Positions 8,269 through 16,610 of a stretch of DNA of 64,000 bases are shown piece by piece. Positions within the stretch are counted from its first letter, which is position 1. Every line of letters begins with the position of its first letter. The position numbers and the translations under genes are program-made. A model generated the notes under the pieces. That model did no database searches, had not been told where the DNA came from, and was given only the letters and a program-made list of their open reading frames with translations. The DNA comes from Pseudomonas putida (lineage in GTDB: Bacteria > Pseudomonadota > Gammaproteobacteria > Pseudomonadales > Pseudomonadaceae): positions 4,030,001 to 4,094,000 of the forward strand of contig NZ_CP026115.2 in NCBI RefSeq assembly GCF_009883635.2, given 5' to 3'.

Positions 8269-8982
8269 ATGCAGTCGATGCCACCGCGCGCGGTAACAGC
8301 TATCTGCCATGCCCTGCAGGAGCAGATCGAGCACGGCTTGCTGGCGCCGGGCGGCAAATTGCCGGCCGAGCGCAAGCTCAGCGAGGTGTTCGCCACCACG
8401 CGCATCACCCTGCGCGAAGCACTTGTGCAGCTGGAAGCCCAAGGGCTGATCTACCGAGAAGAACGGCGCGGCTGGTTCGTCGCCCCGCAGCGCCTGACCT
8501 ACGACCTGATCGAGCGTAGCCACTTTCATGCGATGGTGCGGGACCAGGGGCGGGAGGCCAGCACCGAGCTGCTCTCGGCGCGCCTGCAGCCGGCTTCGGC
8601 AGCCATCTGTGCGCGGCTGCAACTGCCGGCGCTGTCCAGCGTGGTGCGGATCTGCCGGTTGCGGCGCATCGATGGGCGGGCGGTGTTGTATGCCGAGCAC
8701 TACCTGAATCCGAAGTACTTTCCCGGGATCCTTGAACAGGACCTGGCGCAGTCGCTGACCGAGATCTACGGGCGGGTGTATGGCATCCAGTACGGGCAGG
8801 TGTGCTTCGAGATCCTGCCGACCGCCTTGCCGGTGGACGCGGCGGGGGCGCTGAAGGTGTCAGCCGGCAGCCCCGGCTTGCATATCACCCGGGTCAACAG
8901 CGACCAGCATGGGCACCTGATTGACTGTGACCTGGAATACTGGCGGCACGATGCCATCCGCATTCGCGCCCAGGCGGGCTAG
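8269..8982 (+). CDS. GntR-family transcriptional regulator, HutC/UTRA type
   Basis: A 237-residue repressor-like protein. The N-terminal winged helix-turn-helix (about residues 1-70) carries the GntR signature LPAERKLSEVFATTRITLREAL. The UTRA ligand domain (about 85-230) follows, with the typical AEHYLNPKYFPG segment. UTRA domains sense the small-molecule substrate or product of the adjacent pathway. The gene is divergent from the ABC operon, so it very probably controls it. ATG at 8269 is used; a TTG directly before it is also in frame. A perfect palindrome just upstream is the probable operator. Confidence 0.85.
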   Translation: MQSMPPRAVTAICHALQEQIEHGLLAPGGKLPAERKLSEVFATTRITLREALVQLEAQGLIYREERRGWFVAPQRLTYDLIERSHFHAMVRDQGREASTELLSARLQPASAAICARLQLPALSSVVRICRLRRIDGRAVLYAEHYLNPKYFPGILEQDLAQSLTEIYGRVYGIQYGQVCFEILPTALPVDAAGALKVSAGSPGLHITRVNSDQHGHLIDCDLEYWRHDAIRIRAQAG

Positions 8983-8986
8983 CGCC

Positions 8987-11140
8987 CTATCTGGATGCGC
9001 CGGTTTCTGTTGCTCCACCGCCGCCGGCAGTCACCACCTGCACCGACAGGCGCGGCGTAGCCAGGTCCAGCCCGGCCTCATCAAGCTGGCGCTTCAATGC
9101 CAGGTTGAACGCCCGCGACACTTCCCACTGCTTGATGGGGGCGGTTTTGAACCGTGCCCGCAGGATCGCCGAGCCGGACTCGAAACTCTCCACCCCCTGC
9201 AATTCCAGCGGCGACCAGATGTTGCGGCGCATCAGCGGGTCATTGCGCAGCTTTTGCCCCACTTCGCGGATCAGCGTGATCGCCTGGTCGATGTTCATGC
9301 TGTGCGGGATGGCCACACGGAAGATCGCGTAGCCGAACTCACGGGAGTAGTTCTTGATGCTCTTGATCTCGCTGAACGGGATGGTGTGCACGATGCCGTC
9401 GATGTCACGCAGGCGCACGGTACGGATGGTCAGGCCTTCGACCGTGCCCAGGTGGCCACCGACATCGACATAGTCGTCGATCGCCAGCGAGTCTTCGATG
9501 ATGATGAACAAGCCGGTGATCAGGTCGGCTACCAGCGACTGTGCGCCAAAACCGATGGCCAGGCCGATGACACCGGCACCGGCCAGCAGCGGCGTGACGT
9601 TCATGCCCATGTTGGCCAGGGCGACGATCACCGCAATGATGAAGATCACCACGAACAGCACGTTGCGGATCAGCGGCATCATGGTCTGCGCGCGGGCGTT
9701 GGCCAGGCCCCGGCGCGACCGCACCAGGGCATGGTGCACCGCCGTGTCGGCGAGGATCCACACCAGCCAGGCGACGATCAGCGTGCCGGCCAGGCCCAGC
9801 AGGCGCACGCTCACTTCATGGCCGTCGCCTTCGGCGAAGCCGATCATCGACAGGCCCCACACGCGCAGCCCCAGTTCGATGAACACCAGCCAGATGAACA
9901 GGTGCACCAGCAGGTAGCCGAAGTTGCGCAAGCGCTCGGCGTACACCGCCTGGCGCTTGCTGGCGCGTTTGGGGTTGGCGGCGTGGCGACGTACCAGGCC
10001 GTTGAGCACCATGCACACCACCACCAGCACGGTGCACATCAGTGACTGGCGCAGGGCGGTGCTGGTGTCACCGGCGGAAATGAAGGTGGCGAACAGCGAG
10101 ACCGCCACCAGGATCAGCGCCGGCACGAACCAGAAGCTGCCGAGGATTTCGATGGTGTCGCTGAGGGTGCGCCGGGTCAGGCGCCTGGCAAGCGGCTGGT
10201 TGCGGATCAGGTGAGCGATCGGCCGGCGGAAGCGCAGGATGAACAGGCCGGACGACAGCGCCGCGATGACATTGGCCAGGGTCGCCAGGGCGTGGGCCAG
10301 GTGGGTACCCAGGGCGACCAGCATGCGCGGGTCGCTCATGGCCTCGCCAAAGGCGGCGAAGCTGCCGATCAGCCACAGCGGGCGGAAGGCCTGGTGGCGC
10401 AGGATGTGCAGGGCACGGTGGCGATGGGGGCCGTCGAGCAGCGAGAAGGCGATCACGCAGATGGCCGAGAAGCAGGTGCCGACCACCAGTGCATAGGCCA
10501 GCACCATGGCCAGTGATTTGCCCAGCGACGGGGGCAGGGCGAAGCTCAGGTACACGGTGAAGATCAGTGCCACCAGCCACGGCCCCAGCTTGCGCAGGGC
10601 AAAGCGCACCAGGTCCCAGGTACGGGGGTGCTGCGGCAGTTCCTCGGTGAGGCCGAAACGCACCCGCACGCGGTGGCCGACCCAGTTGAAGGCATAGGCC
10701 AGCAGGCTCCACACCGCAATGACCGCAGCAAAGCCGAACAGGATGGCCGGCCACTGATGCACCGGCACGATCAACTCGGTGAGTTCGGCCTGGGCCTGTT
10801 CGATTTCTTGTGACCAGCGGTAGAAGGGGTTGGAATCACCGCTGAACTGCTTTTCGAAGTCGTGCAGGGCGCCGCCGATCAGGCCCAGGACCCCTTGTTC
10901 GACGGTGGGTTGCGATTGCTTGGTGGCGTCGCGCAGCTTCTTCAGGTCGGCCAGCAGCTTGGCGCGTTGCTGGTCGTTCTCGAGGTTCTTGATCACCTCG
11001 TCCAGGGATTTGCCCAGTGGTTCGGTGGCTTCGGGCTGGGCGGGGGCGCTGGAGCCCAGCAGGCTGGGCAAGCCCGCCGCCTGGACCGGGGACATGAAGA
11101 TGAACAGCAGCAGGGCTAGGCAACGCAGAAAGGCTGGCAC
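8987..11140 (-). CDS. MscS-family mechanosensitive channel (YbiO-like)
   Basis: A 717-residue inner-membrane channel. A signal peptide (residues 1-21, ending PVQAAG) leads into a periplasmic stretch of about 110 residues with a charged helical part. About ten membrane segments follow and then the MscS pore and beta domain (from about residue 480; LLAGAGVIGLAIGFGAQSLV is the pore helix). Length and plan match E. coli YbiO, a moderate-conductance channel, rather than the 280-residue MscS. It protects against hypo-osmotic shock. The stop lies 4 bp from the convergent GntR gene, with no terminator seen between them. Confidence 0.85.
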   Translation of the reverse strand: MPAFLRCLALLLFIFMSPVQAAGLPSLLGSSAPAQPEATEPLGKSLDEVIKNLENDQQRAKLLADLKKLRDATKQSQPTVEQGVLGLIGGALHDFEKQFSGDSNPFYRWSQEIEQAQAELTELIVPVHQWPAILFGFAAVIAVWSLLAYAFNWVGHRVRVRFGLTEELPQHPRTWDLVRFALRKLGPWLVALIFTVYLSFALPPSLGKSLAMVLAYALVVGTCFSAICVIAFSLLDGPHRHRALHILRHQAFRPLWLIGSFAAFGEAMSDPRMLVALGTHLAHALATLANVIAALSSGLFILRFRRPIAHLIRNQPLARRLTRRTLSDTIEILGSFWFVPALILVAVSLFATFISAGDTSTALRQSLMCTVLVVVCMVLNGLVRRHAANPKRASKRQAVYAERLRNFGYLLVHLFIWLVFIELGLRVWGLSMIGFAEGDGHEVSVRLLGLAGTLIVAWLVWILADTAVHHALVRSRRGLANARAQTMMPLIRNVLFVVIFIIAVIVALANMGMNVTPLLAGAGVIGLAIGFGAQSLVADLITGLFIIIEDSLAIDDYVDVGGHLGTVEGLTIRTVRLRDIDGIVHTIPFSEIKSIKNYSREFGYAIFRVAIPHSMNIDQAITLIREVGQKLRNDPLMRRNIWSPLELQGVESFESGSAILRARFKTAPIKQWEVSRAFNLALKRQLDEAGLDLATPRLSVQVVTAGGGGATETGASR

Positions 11141-11184
11141 CGGAAAATCTACCTCAGGTCAAACGATTGACCGAGTGTAGAGGT

Positions 11185-11352
11185 TTATGTCGGCAGTTTC
11201 TCCAGGATCGTCCAGCAGGTGAGGCCAAAGATGCCCAGCGTGCCGATCCACATCATCAACACGCCGATATTGCGCTCGCGCATGCTGAAACCGATGGTCA
11301 GCAGCATCAGGAACAGGAATACCGGCACGAACAGCGAGAGAAAGGGGGACAT
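11185..11352 (-). CDS. Small two-helix membrane protein of unknown function
   Basis: A 55-residue protein that I do not recognise. It has two hydrophobic segments (LSLFVPVFLFLMLLTIGF and IGVLMMWIGTLGIFGLTCW) joined by a short charged loop MRERN. ATG at 11352 is chosen because AGAAGGA lies 9 nt upstream; an ATG at 11382 without a ribosome site would add ten residues. It sits directly upstream of the MscS-type channel gene on the same strand (44 bp gap) and may be co-transcribed with it. Confidence 0.6.
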   Translation of the reverse strand: MSPFLSLFVPVFLFLMLLTIGFSMRERNIGVLMMWIGTLGIFGLTCWTILEKLPT

Positions 11353-11443
11353 GGGCAGCGGTCCTTCTGCATTGGGGGCCATACAACAAGCATAGCGGGT
11401 TGGGCAGAAGGGGGATTGATCCTGGGCATCTGTTTGCAGGTCT

Positions 11444-11536
11444 GGCCTCTTCGCGGGACAAGCCCGCTCCTACAAGGAAACGCGATCACCTGTAGGAGCG
11501 GCGGTGCGGCGATCCGACTTGTCCCGCGAAGAGGCC
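11444..11536. repeat. Inverted REP pair with altered inner unit
   Basis: Outer arms GGCCTCTTCGCGGGACAAG / CTTGTCCCGCGAAGAGGCC are perfect. The right unit has an extra GGCGGTGCGGCGATCCGA block between the GTAGGAGC head and the CCCGCG tail. Lies between the aminopeptidase and the small membrane protein genes. Confidence 0.85.
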
Positions 11537-11555
11537 GAACCTGCCTAGATCAATC

Positions 11556-12845
11556 TCAAGGCAATTCGCGGCTACGGTAGAACGCCGACAGTACCTTCAC
11601 CAGGTGCGCCAGGTCATGGCTGCCACACAGCTCGCGGATCGAGTGCATGGCAAAGGTCGGCAAGCCGATATCCACCGTGCGCACCCCCAGGTGGCTGGCC
11701 GCAATCGGCCCGATGGTCGACCCGCAGCCCATGTCGCTGCGCACCACGAAGCTCTGCACCGGCACTTCCTCGGCCATGCACAGGTGGCGGAAGAACCCGG
11801 CGGTTTCGCTGTTGGTGGCGTAGCGCTGGTTGTTGTTGACCTTGATCACCGGCCCGGCGTTGAGCTTGGGCCCGTGGTTGCCGTCGTGCTTGTCGGCGTA
11901 GTTGGGGTGTACGCCGTGGGCGTTGTCGGCCGAGACCATCAGCGAGCGCTGGATGGTGCGCACGTAGGCGTCGCCGTCCGGCAGCAGGCGTTGCAGGGTC
12001 TGTTCGAGCATCGGGCCGTCGGCGCCGCAGGCCGAGCAGCTGCCGACTTCTTCATGGTCGTTGCACACCAGCACGCAGGTCTCGTCGCTGTCCGCGCTCA
12101 GCAGCGCCTGCAGGCCGGCGTAGCACGACAGCAGGTTGTCCAGGCGGGCGCCGGCGATGAAGTCGCCGTTCAGGCCGATCAGCGCGGCGTCCTGGGTGTC
12201 GTAGAAACTCAGCTCGTAATCCAGCACCACGTCGGCGTTGAGGTCGTGCTCGCGGGCCAGCTGCTCGGTGAGCACGGCACGGAAGTCGATGCGCTCGTCA
12301 CCGGCCACCTGGGCCAGCACCGGCGGCAGTTCGGTCTGCGGGTTGATCTGCCAGCCTTCGTTGGCGGTGCGGTTCAGGTGGATCGCCAGGTTGGGGATGA
12401 TCGCGATCGACAGCTTGAAGTCGATCAGCTGGCTTTCTACCTTACCGTCACGGCGGAAGGTGACGCGCCCGGCCAGCGACAGGTCGCGGTCGAACCACGG
12501 CGCCAACAGCGCGCCGCCGTAGACTTCCACGCCCAGTTGCAGGAAGCCCTGGCGCTGCAGCTCGGGCTGCGGCTTGACCCGCAGGCACGGGCTGTCGGTG
12601 TGGGCGCCGACCATGCGGATGCCGTTCAGCAGCGGCGGCTGCTTGCCCAGTTTGATGGCGATGATCGAGGAGTCGTTGCGGGTAACGTAGTAGCGCCCAC
12701 CCGGTACCGTAGCCCAGCTGTCACGCTCGTCCAGGCGCTGGTAGCCGGCCGCCTCCAGGCGCTGGGCCAGGCTGGCGGTTGCATGGAAGGGCGTCGGGGA
12801 GGCCTTGAGGAATTCGATCAGGCCGGTATTCAGTGCTTCGCGCAT
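11556..12845 (-). CDS. pepC: M18 family aminopeptidase
   Basis: A 429-residue cytosolic dinuclear-zinc aminopeptidase (aspartyl aminopeptidase / ApeB family) that removes N-terminal residues from peptides. Metal and catalytic motifs are all visible: [13 protein letters not shown], the bridging Asp in [11 protein letters not shown], the catalytic Glu pair in [21 protein letters not shown] and the C-terminal [12 protein letters not shown]. The length is normal for the family (about 430). ATG at 12845 has GGAG 5 nt upstream. Monocistronic, downstream of the pseudouridine synthase on the same strand; a REP pair follows. Confidence 0.92.
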   Translation of the reverse strand: MREALNTGLIEFLKASPTPFHATASLAQRLEAAGYQRLDERDSWATVPGGRYYVTRNDSSIIAIKLGKQPPLLNGIRMVGAHTDSPCLRVKPQPELQRQGFLQLGVEVYGGALLAPWFDRDLSLAGRVTFRRDGKVESQLIDFKLSIAIIPNLAIHLNRTANEGWQINPQTELPPVLAQVAGDERIDFRAVLTEQLAREHDLNADVVLDYELSFYDTQDAALIGLNGDFIAGARLDNLLSCYAGLQALLSADSDETCVLVCNDHEEVGSCSACGADGPMLEQTLQRLLPDGDAYVRTIQRSLMVSADNAHGVHPNYADKHDGNHGPKLNAGPVIKVNNNQRYATNSETAGFFRHLCMAEEVPVQSFVVRSDMGCGSTIGPIAASHLGVRTVDIGLPTFAMHSIRELCGSHDLAHLVKVLSAFYRSRELP

Positions 12846-12889
12846 AACTCACTCCAAACAGCAGTGGCGCGAGTTTAGCGCAGTTACCT

Positions 12890-13525
12890 TCAGAAGGGGG
12901 CAGGGCACTCGAACTTCAGGCGCTCTCCGGAAACCGGGTGGGTGAAGCTCAGCATCGAGGCATGCAGGCACAGCCGATCATGGGCCGCCAGCGCCTCCGG
13001 GTTGGCATACAGGCGGTCGCCCAACAACGGATGGCCGATCGACAGCATGTGCACGCGCAGCTGGTGCGAACGCCCGGTGATCGGCGTCAGCTCGACCCGG
13101 CAGTGGTCCCCGCAACGCTCGACGATGCGCCAGAAGGTCAGCGCATGCTTGCCCTGTTCATGGTCCACCACATGCCGAGGTTTGGTCGGTGGATCGTAGC
13201 GCAGGGGCAGGTCGATGCTGCCGCTGTCCAGCGCCGGCTGGCCCCAGCACAACGCGGTGTAGGCCTTTTCGGTCTCGCGGTCGTGGAACTGGCGCGACAG
13301 CTCGCGGTGGCTGTCGGCATCGCGGGCCAGCAGGATGATGCCGGAGGTTTCCCAGTCCAGGCGGTGCACGATCAGCGCGTCCGGATAGCCGTTTTCCTGC
13401 AGGCGGGTGATCAGGCAGTCCTTGTTGTCCTCGGCACGGCCGGGTACCGACAGCAGCAGGGTCGGTTTGTTGATCACCAGGATGGCGGCGTCTTCATGGA
13501 GGATCTGGATGTTCGACAGCGGCAT
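12890..13525 (-). CDS. rluA: RluA-family pseudouridine synthase
   Basis: A 211-residue synthase that isomerises uridine in 23S rRNA and/or tRNA. The catalytic motif HRLDWETSGI places the active Asp at residue 57; the C-terminal motif LTPITGRSHQLRVHM is typical of the RluA subfamily. There is no N-terminal S4 domain, as in E. coli RluA (219 residues), so dual 23S U746/tRNA U32 specificity is likely but is inferred from length and family only. It is separated from minE by a strong terminator. Confidence 0.82.
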   Translation of the reverse strand: MPLSNIQILHEDAAILVINKPTLLLSVPGRAEDNKDCLITRLQENGYPDALIVHRLDWETSGIILLARDADSHRELSRQFHDRETEKAYTALCWGQPALDSGSIDLPLRYDPPTKPRHVVDHEQGKHALTFWRIVERCGDHCRVELTPITGRSHQLRVHMLSIGHPLLGDRLYANPEALAAHDRLCLHASMLSFTHPVSGERLKFECPAPF

Positions 13526-13545
13526 TGCGTGTTCTCTGTGAAAAT

Positions 13546-13585
13546 GACAAAAACCACTGGGGCTGCAATGCAGCCCCAGTGGTTT
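13546..13585 (-). terminator. Rho-independent terminator of the min operon
   Basis: A perfect 16-bp stem (AAACCACTGGGGCTGC / GCAGCCCCAGTGGTTT) with a 3-nt loop; read on the minus strand it is followed by a T-rich run (TTTTTGTCATTTT). It lies 25 bp after minE. Confidence 0.88.
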
Positions 13586-13609
13586 TCGCCTGTGCCTGAA
13601 ACGCCTGAA

Positions 13610-13864
13610 TCAGCGATCCGGCAAGGTGATGTTCAGCTCCAGAATCGAGCAGCTGCCCTGGTTTTCCAGCTCGATATGCACATCATCGTTGCCGATGTTC
13701 ACATACTTGCGGATCACTTCCAGCAGTTCTTTCTGCAGCGCCGGCAGGTAGTCCGGTTCGCTGCGCTGGCCGCGCTCATGCGCCACGATGATCTGTAGAC
13801 GCTCTTTCGCTACCGACGCGCTGGTCTGTTTCTGTCTGCCACGAAAGAAGTCAAAAAGGTTCAT
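13610..13864 (-). CDS. minE: Cell division topological specificity factor MinE
   Basis: 84 residues. It has the N-terminal membrane-targeting and MinD-binding helix ([24 protein letters not shown] region) and the C-terminal dimerisation domain. MinE stimulates MinD ATPase and drives the pole-to-pole oscillation that keeps the division inhibitor away from midcell. Last gene of minCDE, 3 bp after minD, with its ribosome site (GGAGG) inside the minD end. Confidence 0.95.
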   Translation of the reverse strand: MNLFDFFRGRQKQTSASVAKERLQIIVAHERGQRSEPDYLPALQKELLEVIRKYVNIGNDDVHIELENQGSCSILELNITLPDR

Positions 13865-13867
13865 GGT

Positions 13868-14680
13868 TTACTTGCCTCCAAACAGGCGCGCGAAGAATCC
13901 TTGCTTCGGCACTTCGATGAAACGCAGGGGTTTCTCTTTGCCCAGGAGGCGGTCGACCGTGTCGCTGTACGCCTGGCCGGCATCGCTCTGGTCGTCGAGG
14001 ATGACCGGGATACCCTGGTTGGAGGCCTTGAGTACGGCCTGCGATTCGGGGATCACACCCTTGAGCTTGATCGCCAGGATCTCTTCGACGTCGGCGATGC
14101 TGAGCATTTCGCCCTTTTCGACACGCTCTGGGTGGTAACGGGTGATCAGCAGGTGTTCCTTGATCGGCTCTTCGCCGTTCTCGGAGCGGCGCGACTTGCT
14201 CGACAGGATACCCAGCATGCGGTCCGAGTCACGTACCGAGGACACTTCAGGGTTGGTCACGACAATGGCTTCGTCGGCGAAGTACATCGCCAGGTGCGCG
14301 CCTTTCTCGATACCGGCCGGGGAGTCGCAGATGACGTAATCGAACTGTTCTTTCAGCTCCATCAGCACCTTTTCGACGCCTTCCTGGGTCAGCGCGTCCT
14401 TGTCACGGGTCTGGCTGGCGGCCAGCACGAACAGGTTCTCGAGGCGCTTGTCCTTGATCAGGGCCTGCTGCAGGTTGGCTTCGCCGTTGACCACGTTGAC
14501 GAAGTCGTACACCACGCGGCGTTCGCAGCCCATGATCAGGTCGAGGTTACGCAGGCCCACGTCGAAGTCGACGATGACAGTCTTGTGGCCGCGCAGTGCG
14601 AGGCCGGTGCCGATGGCGGCGCTGGTGGTGGTCTTGCCCACACCCCCCTTGCCGGAAGTAACGACGAGAATCTTGGCCAA
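13868..14680 (-). CDS. minD: Septum-site-determining ATPase MinD
   Basis: 270 residues. Deviant Walker A GKGGVGKTT at residues 10-18, Walker B-type DFDVGLRNLD, and a C-terminal amphipathic membrane-targeting helix (KQGFFARLFGG). On the membrane MinD binds MinC to block FtsZ assembly, and MinE. The start is TTG at 14680 (no in-frame ATG gives MAKILVV), with GGGGTG 7 nt upstream. This unusual start may lower MinD synthesis relative to MinC and MinE. Confidence 0.95.
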   Translation of the reverse strand: MAKILVVTSGKGGVGKTTTSAAIGTGLALRGHKTVIVDFDVGLRNLDLIMGCERRVVYDFVNVVNGEANLQQALIKDKRLENLFVLAASQTRDKDALTQEGVEKVLMELKEQFDYVICDSPAGIEKGAHLAMYFADEAIVVTNPEVSSVRDSDRMLGILSSKSRRSENGEEPIKEHLLITRYHPERVEKGEMLSIADVEEILAIKLKGVIPESQAVLKASNQGIPVILDDQSDAGQAYSDTVDRLLGKEKPLRFIEVPKQGFFARLFGGK

Positions 14681-14780
14681 GGTGTTTCACCCCTAAAATA
14701 AGTCGGGACACGTGTCCCTGCAAAATGCAAAAAACGGCAACAGATAAAAAAGTTGCTCTAAAAATGACGGCAAGTATCCG

Positions 14781-15548
14781 TTAAAGACGGGTGATGTTCA
14801 ACACGTCACCGGACAGGCTGACTTGCACGCCGGCCCCCCATAGCGGGTCGCGGCGCAGGTCTTCGCACACCTTGTACTGGCCGGCGATCGAGACCATTTC
14901 GGCGGTCATCTGCTGGCAGAAGATACGTGCCTTGGTGTTGCCTTTGATTCCGGCCAGGGCGCGGCCGCGCATGGCGCCGTACACATGGATGTTGCCGTCG
15001 GCGAGAAGTTCCGCACCCGGGCTGACCGAAGCGGTGACGATCAGGTCGCCACCCTGGGCGTAGATCTGTTGGCCGCCGCGCACGGGGGAGGTGATGATGC
15101 GGGTAGGGCGCACTTCTAGCTCGGCTGGCGCCGGAGTCGGAGCCGGCTCAGGGACGGTCTCGACCTTTTTCACCTCTGGCTCAGGCTCCAGCGGCCGCTC
15201 ACGGGCGCCGGACGGTGGCAGCACGGGCAGGTCGATGGCGATCGCCGCGGCGATGTCCTCGATGCGGTTGGCACGGATCGCCAAGGTTCGCAGGCCATGA
15301 TGGCGGCAAATACGCATCAGCCCGGGCAGGTCGATTGCCCCTTCGTCGGCCGGCAGCTTGTCCAGCGCCAGCACCAGCGGCGTATTGCTGAAGAAATTCG
15401 GGGCCTGGGCCACTTTCGCCGCCAACTGGCGGTCGAGGGCTTCCAGGTCGTTACGCCCTAGTTCCAGCACAGTGATGGCGAGCATGCTGCCCTTGAGCTG
15501 GAACACGGAGGCGGTGTCGGGTGTGTGGTTTGGGCTCATGGTCTGCAT
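14781..15548 (-). CDS. minC: Septum-site-determining protein MinC
   Basis: 255 residues. It has an N-terminal FtsZ-antagonising domain (1-110), a Pro/Glu-rich linker (about 125-150, [18 protein letters not shown] region) and the C-terminal beta-helix that dimerises and binds MinD ([28 protein letters not shown]). First gene of minCDE. The linker is longer than in E. coli MinC (231 residues). Divergent from the acyltransferase gene across 111 bp. Confidence 0.95.
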   Translation of the reverse strand: MQTMSPNHTPDTASVFQLKGSMLAITVLELGRNDLEALDRQLAAKVAQAPNFFSNTPLVLALDKLPADEGAIDLPGLMRICRHHGLRTLAIRANRIEDIAAAIAIDLPVLPPSGARERPLEPEPEVKKVETVPEPAPTPAPAELEVRPTRIITSPVRGGQQIYAQGGDLIVTASVSPGAELLADGNIHVYGAMRGRALAGIKGNTKARIFCQQMTAEMVSIAGQYKVCEDLRRDPLWGAGVQVSLSGDVLNITRL

Positions 15549-15592
15549 AGACGGCTTGTTGCGAAAAAAGTGCCCTGACTTATAGCGATAAG

Positions 15593-15612
15593 ACCGGTTG
15601 GCCGCAACCGGT
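15593..15612. other. Perfect 8-bp inverted repeat in the minC/lpxL control region
   Basis: ACCGGTTG-GCCG-CAACCGGT lies midway between divergent minC and the acyltransferase gene, just upstream of a TAGAAT that could be the -10 of the acyltransferase promoter. It may be an operator or a leader hairpin; no known consensus is matched. Confidence 0.3.
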
Positions 15613-15659
15613 GCCGATCCGTTGTAGAATGCTCGGCCTTTGTCTTGCCGGAAGCTTCA

Positions 15660-16595
15660 ATGGAACGCCCGCGTTTTCGACCCTATTTCCTCCACCCGCG
15701 ATTCTGGGGCCTGTGGCTGGGCCTGGGCCTGCTGTGGCTGGTGGTGCAGTTGCCCTACCGTGCCCTGCTGTGGCTCGGCGGTGCCCTGGGCGCGCTGATG
15801 TACCGCGTGGCCGGCGAGCGCCGGCGCATTGCCGCGCGCAATCTTGAGCTGTGCTTCCCGGAACTGTCCGACGACGAACGGCGGCGTCTGCTCAAGGCCA
15901 ACTTCGCCTCCACCGGCATCGCCTTCTTCGAAATGGCCATGAGCTGGTGGTGGCCCAAGGCCCGCCTGGCGCGCCTGGCCCACATCGAAGGCCTCGAGCA
16001 CCTGCAGGCGGCGCAGCAGGCCGGGCAGGGCGCGATCCTGATGGCGGTGCACTTCACCACCCTGGAAATCGGCGCCGCGCTGCTCGGCCAAGCCCATACC
16101 ATCGACGGCATGTACCGCGAGCACGGCAATCCGTTGTTCGACTTCATTCAGCGCAGTGGCCGTGAGCGGCACAACCTCGATTCGCTGGCCGTGGAGCGTG
16201 ATGACGTGCGTGGCATGCTCAAGCTGCTGCGCTCGGGCCGCGCGATCTGGTACGCACCGGACCAGGACTACGGCGCCAAGCAGAGCATCTTCGTGCCGTT
16301 GTTCGGTATACCGGCAGCCACGGTTACCGCGACCACCAAATTTGCCCGCCTGGGCAAGGCGCAGGTGATACCGTTCACCCAGAAGCGGCTGGAGGACGGT
16401 AGCGGCTATCGTCTGGTGATTCACCCGCCGTTGGAGAACTTCCCAGGTGAGAGCGAAGAAGCGGATTGCCTGCGTATCAACCAGTGGGTCGAGGGTGTAC
16501 TGCGCGAGTGCCCGGAGCAGTACCTGTGGGCGCATCGGCGCTTCAAGTCGCGACCTGAGGGTGCGCCACGGCTGTACGATAAGAAAAAACGCTGA
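15660..16595 (+). CDS. lpxL: Lipid A biosynthesis late acyltransferase (LpxL/HtrB family)
   Basis: A 311-residue inner-membrane acyltransferase that adds a secondary acyl chain (laurate or its hydroxy form in pseudomonads) to Kdo2-lipid IVA. There is one N-terminal membrane anchor (LWLGLGLLWLVVQLPYRALLWL). The catalytic HX4E motif is HFTTLE near residue 130, with the PDQDYG substrate motif and the QQLENG-like LEDGSGYRL region. ATG at 15660; a TTG 15 bp upstream is in frame. Divergent from minC, followed 15 bp later by the patatin gene, probably one transcript. Pseudomonas carries more than one paralogue, so acyl specificity is not assigned. Confidence 0.87.
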   Translation: MERPRFRPYFLHPRFWGLWLGLGLLWLVVQLPYRALLWLGGALGALMYRVAGERRRIAARNLELCFPELSDDERRRLLKANFASTGIAFFEMAMSWWWPKARLARLAHIEGLEHLQAAQQAGQGAILMAVHFTTLEIGAALLGQAHTIDGMYREHGNPLFDFIQRSGRERHNLDSLAVERDDVRGMLKLLRSGRAIWYAPDQDYGAKQSIFVPLFGIPAATVTATTKFARLGKAQVIPFTQKRLEDGSGYRLVIHPPLENFPGESEEADCLRINQWVEGVLRECPEQYLWAHRRFKSRPEGAPRLYDKKKR

Positions 16596-16610
16596 TCCAG
16601 GAAGGATTTC

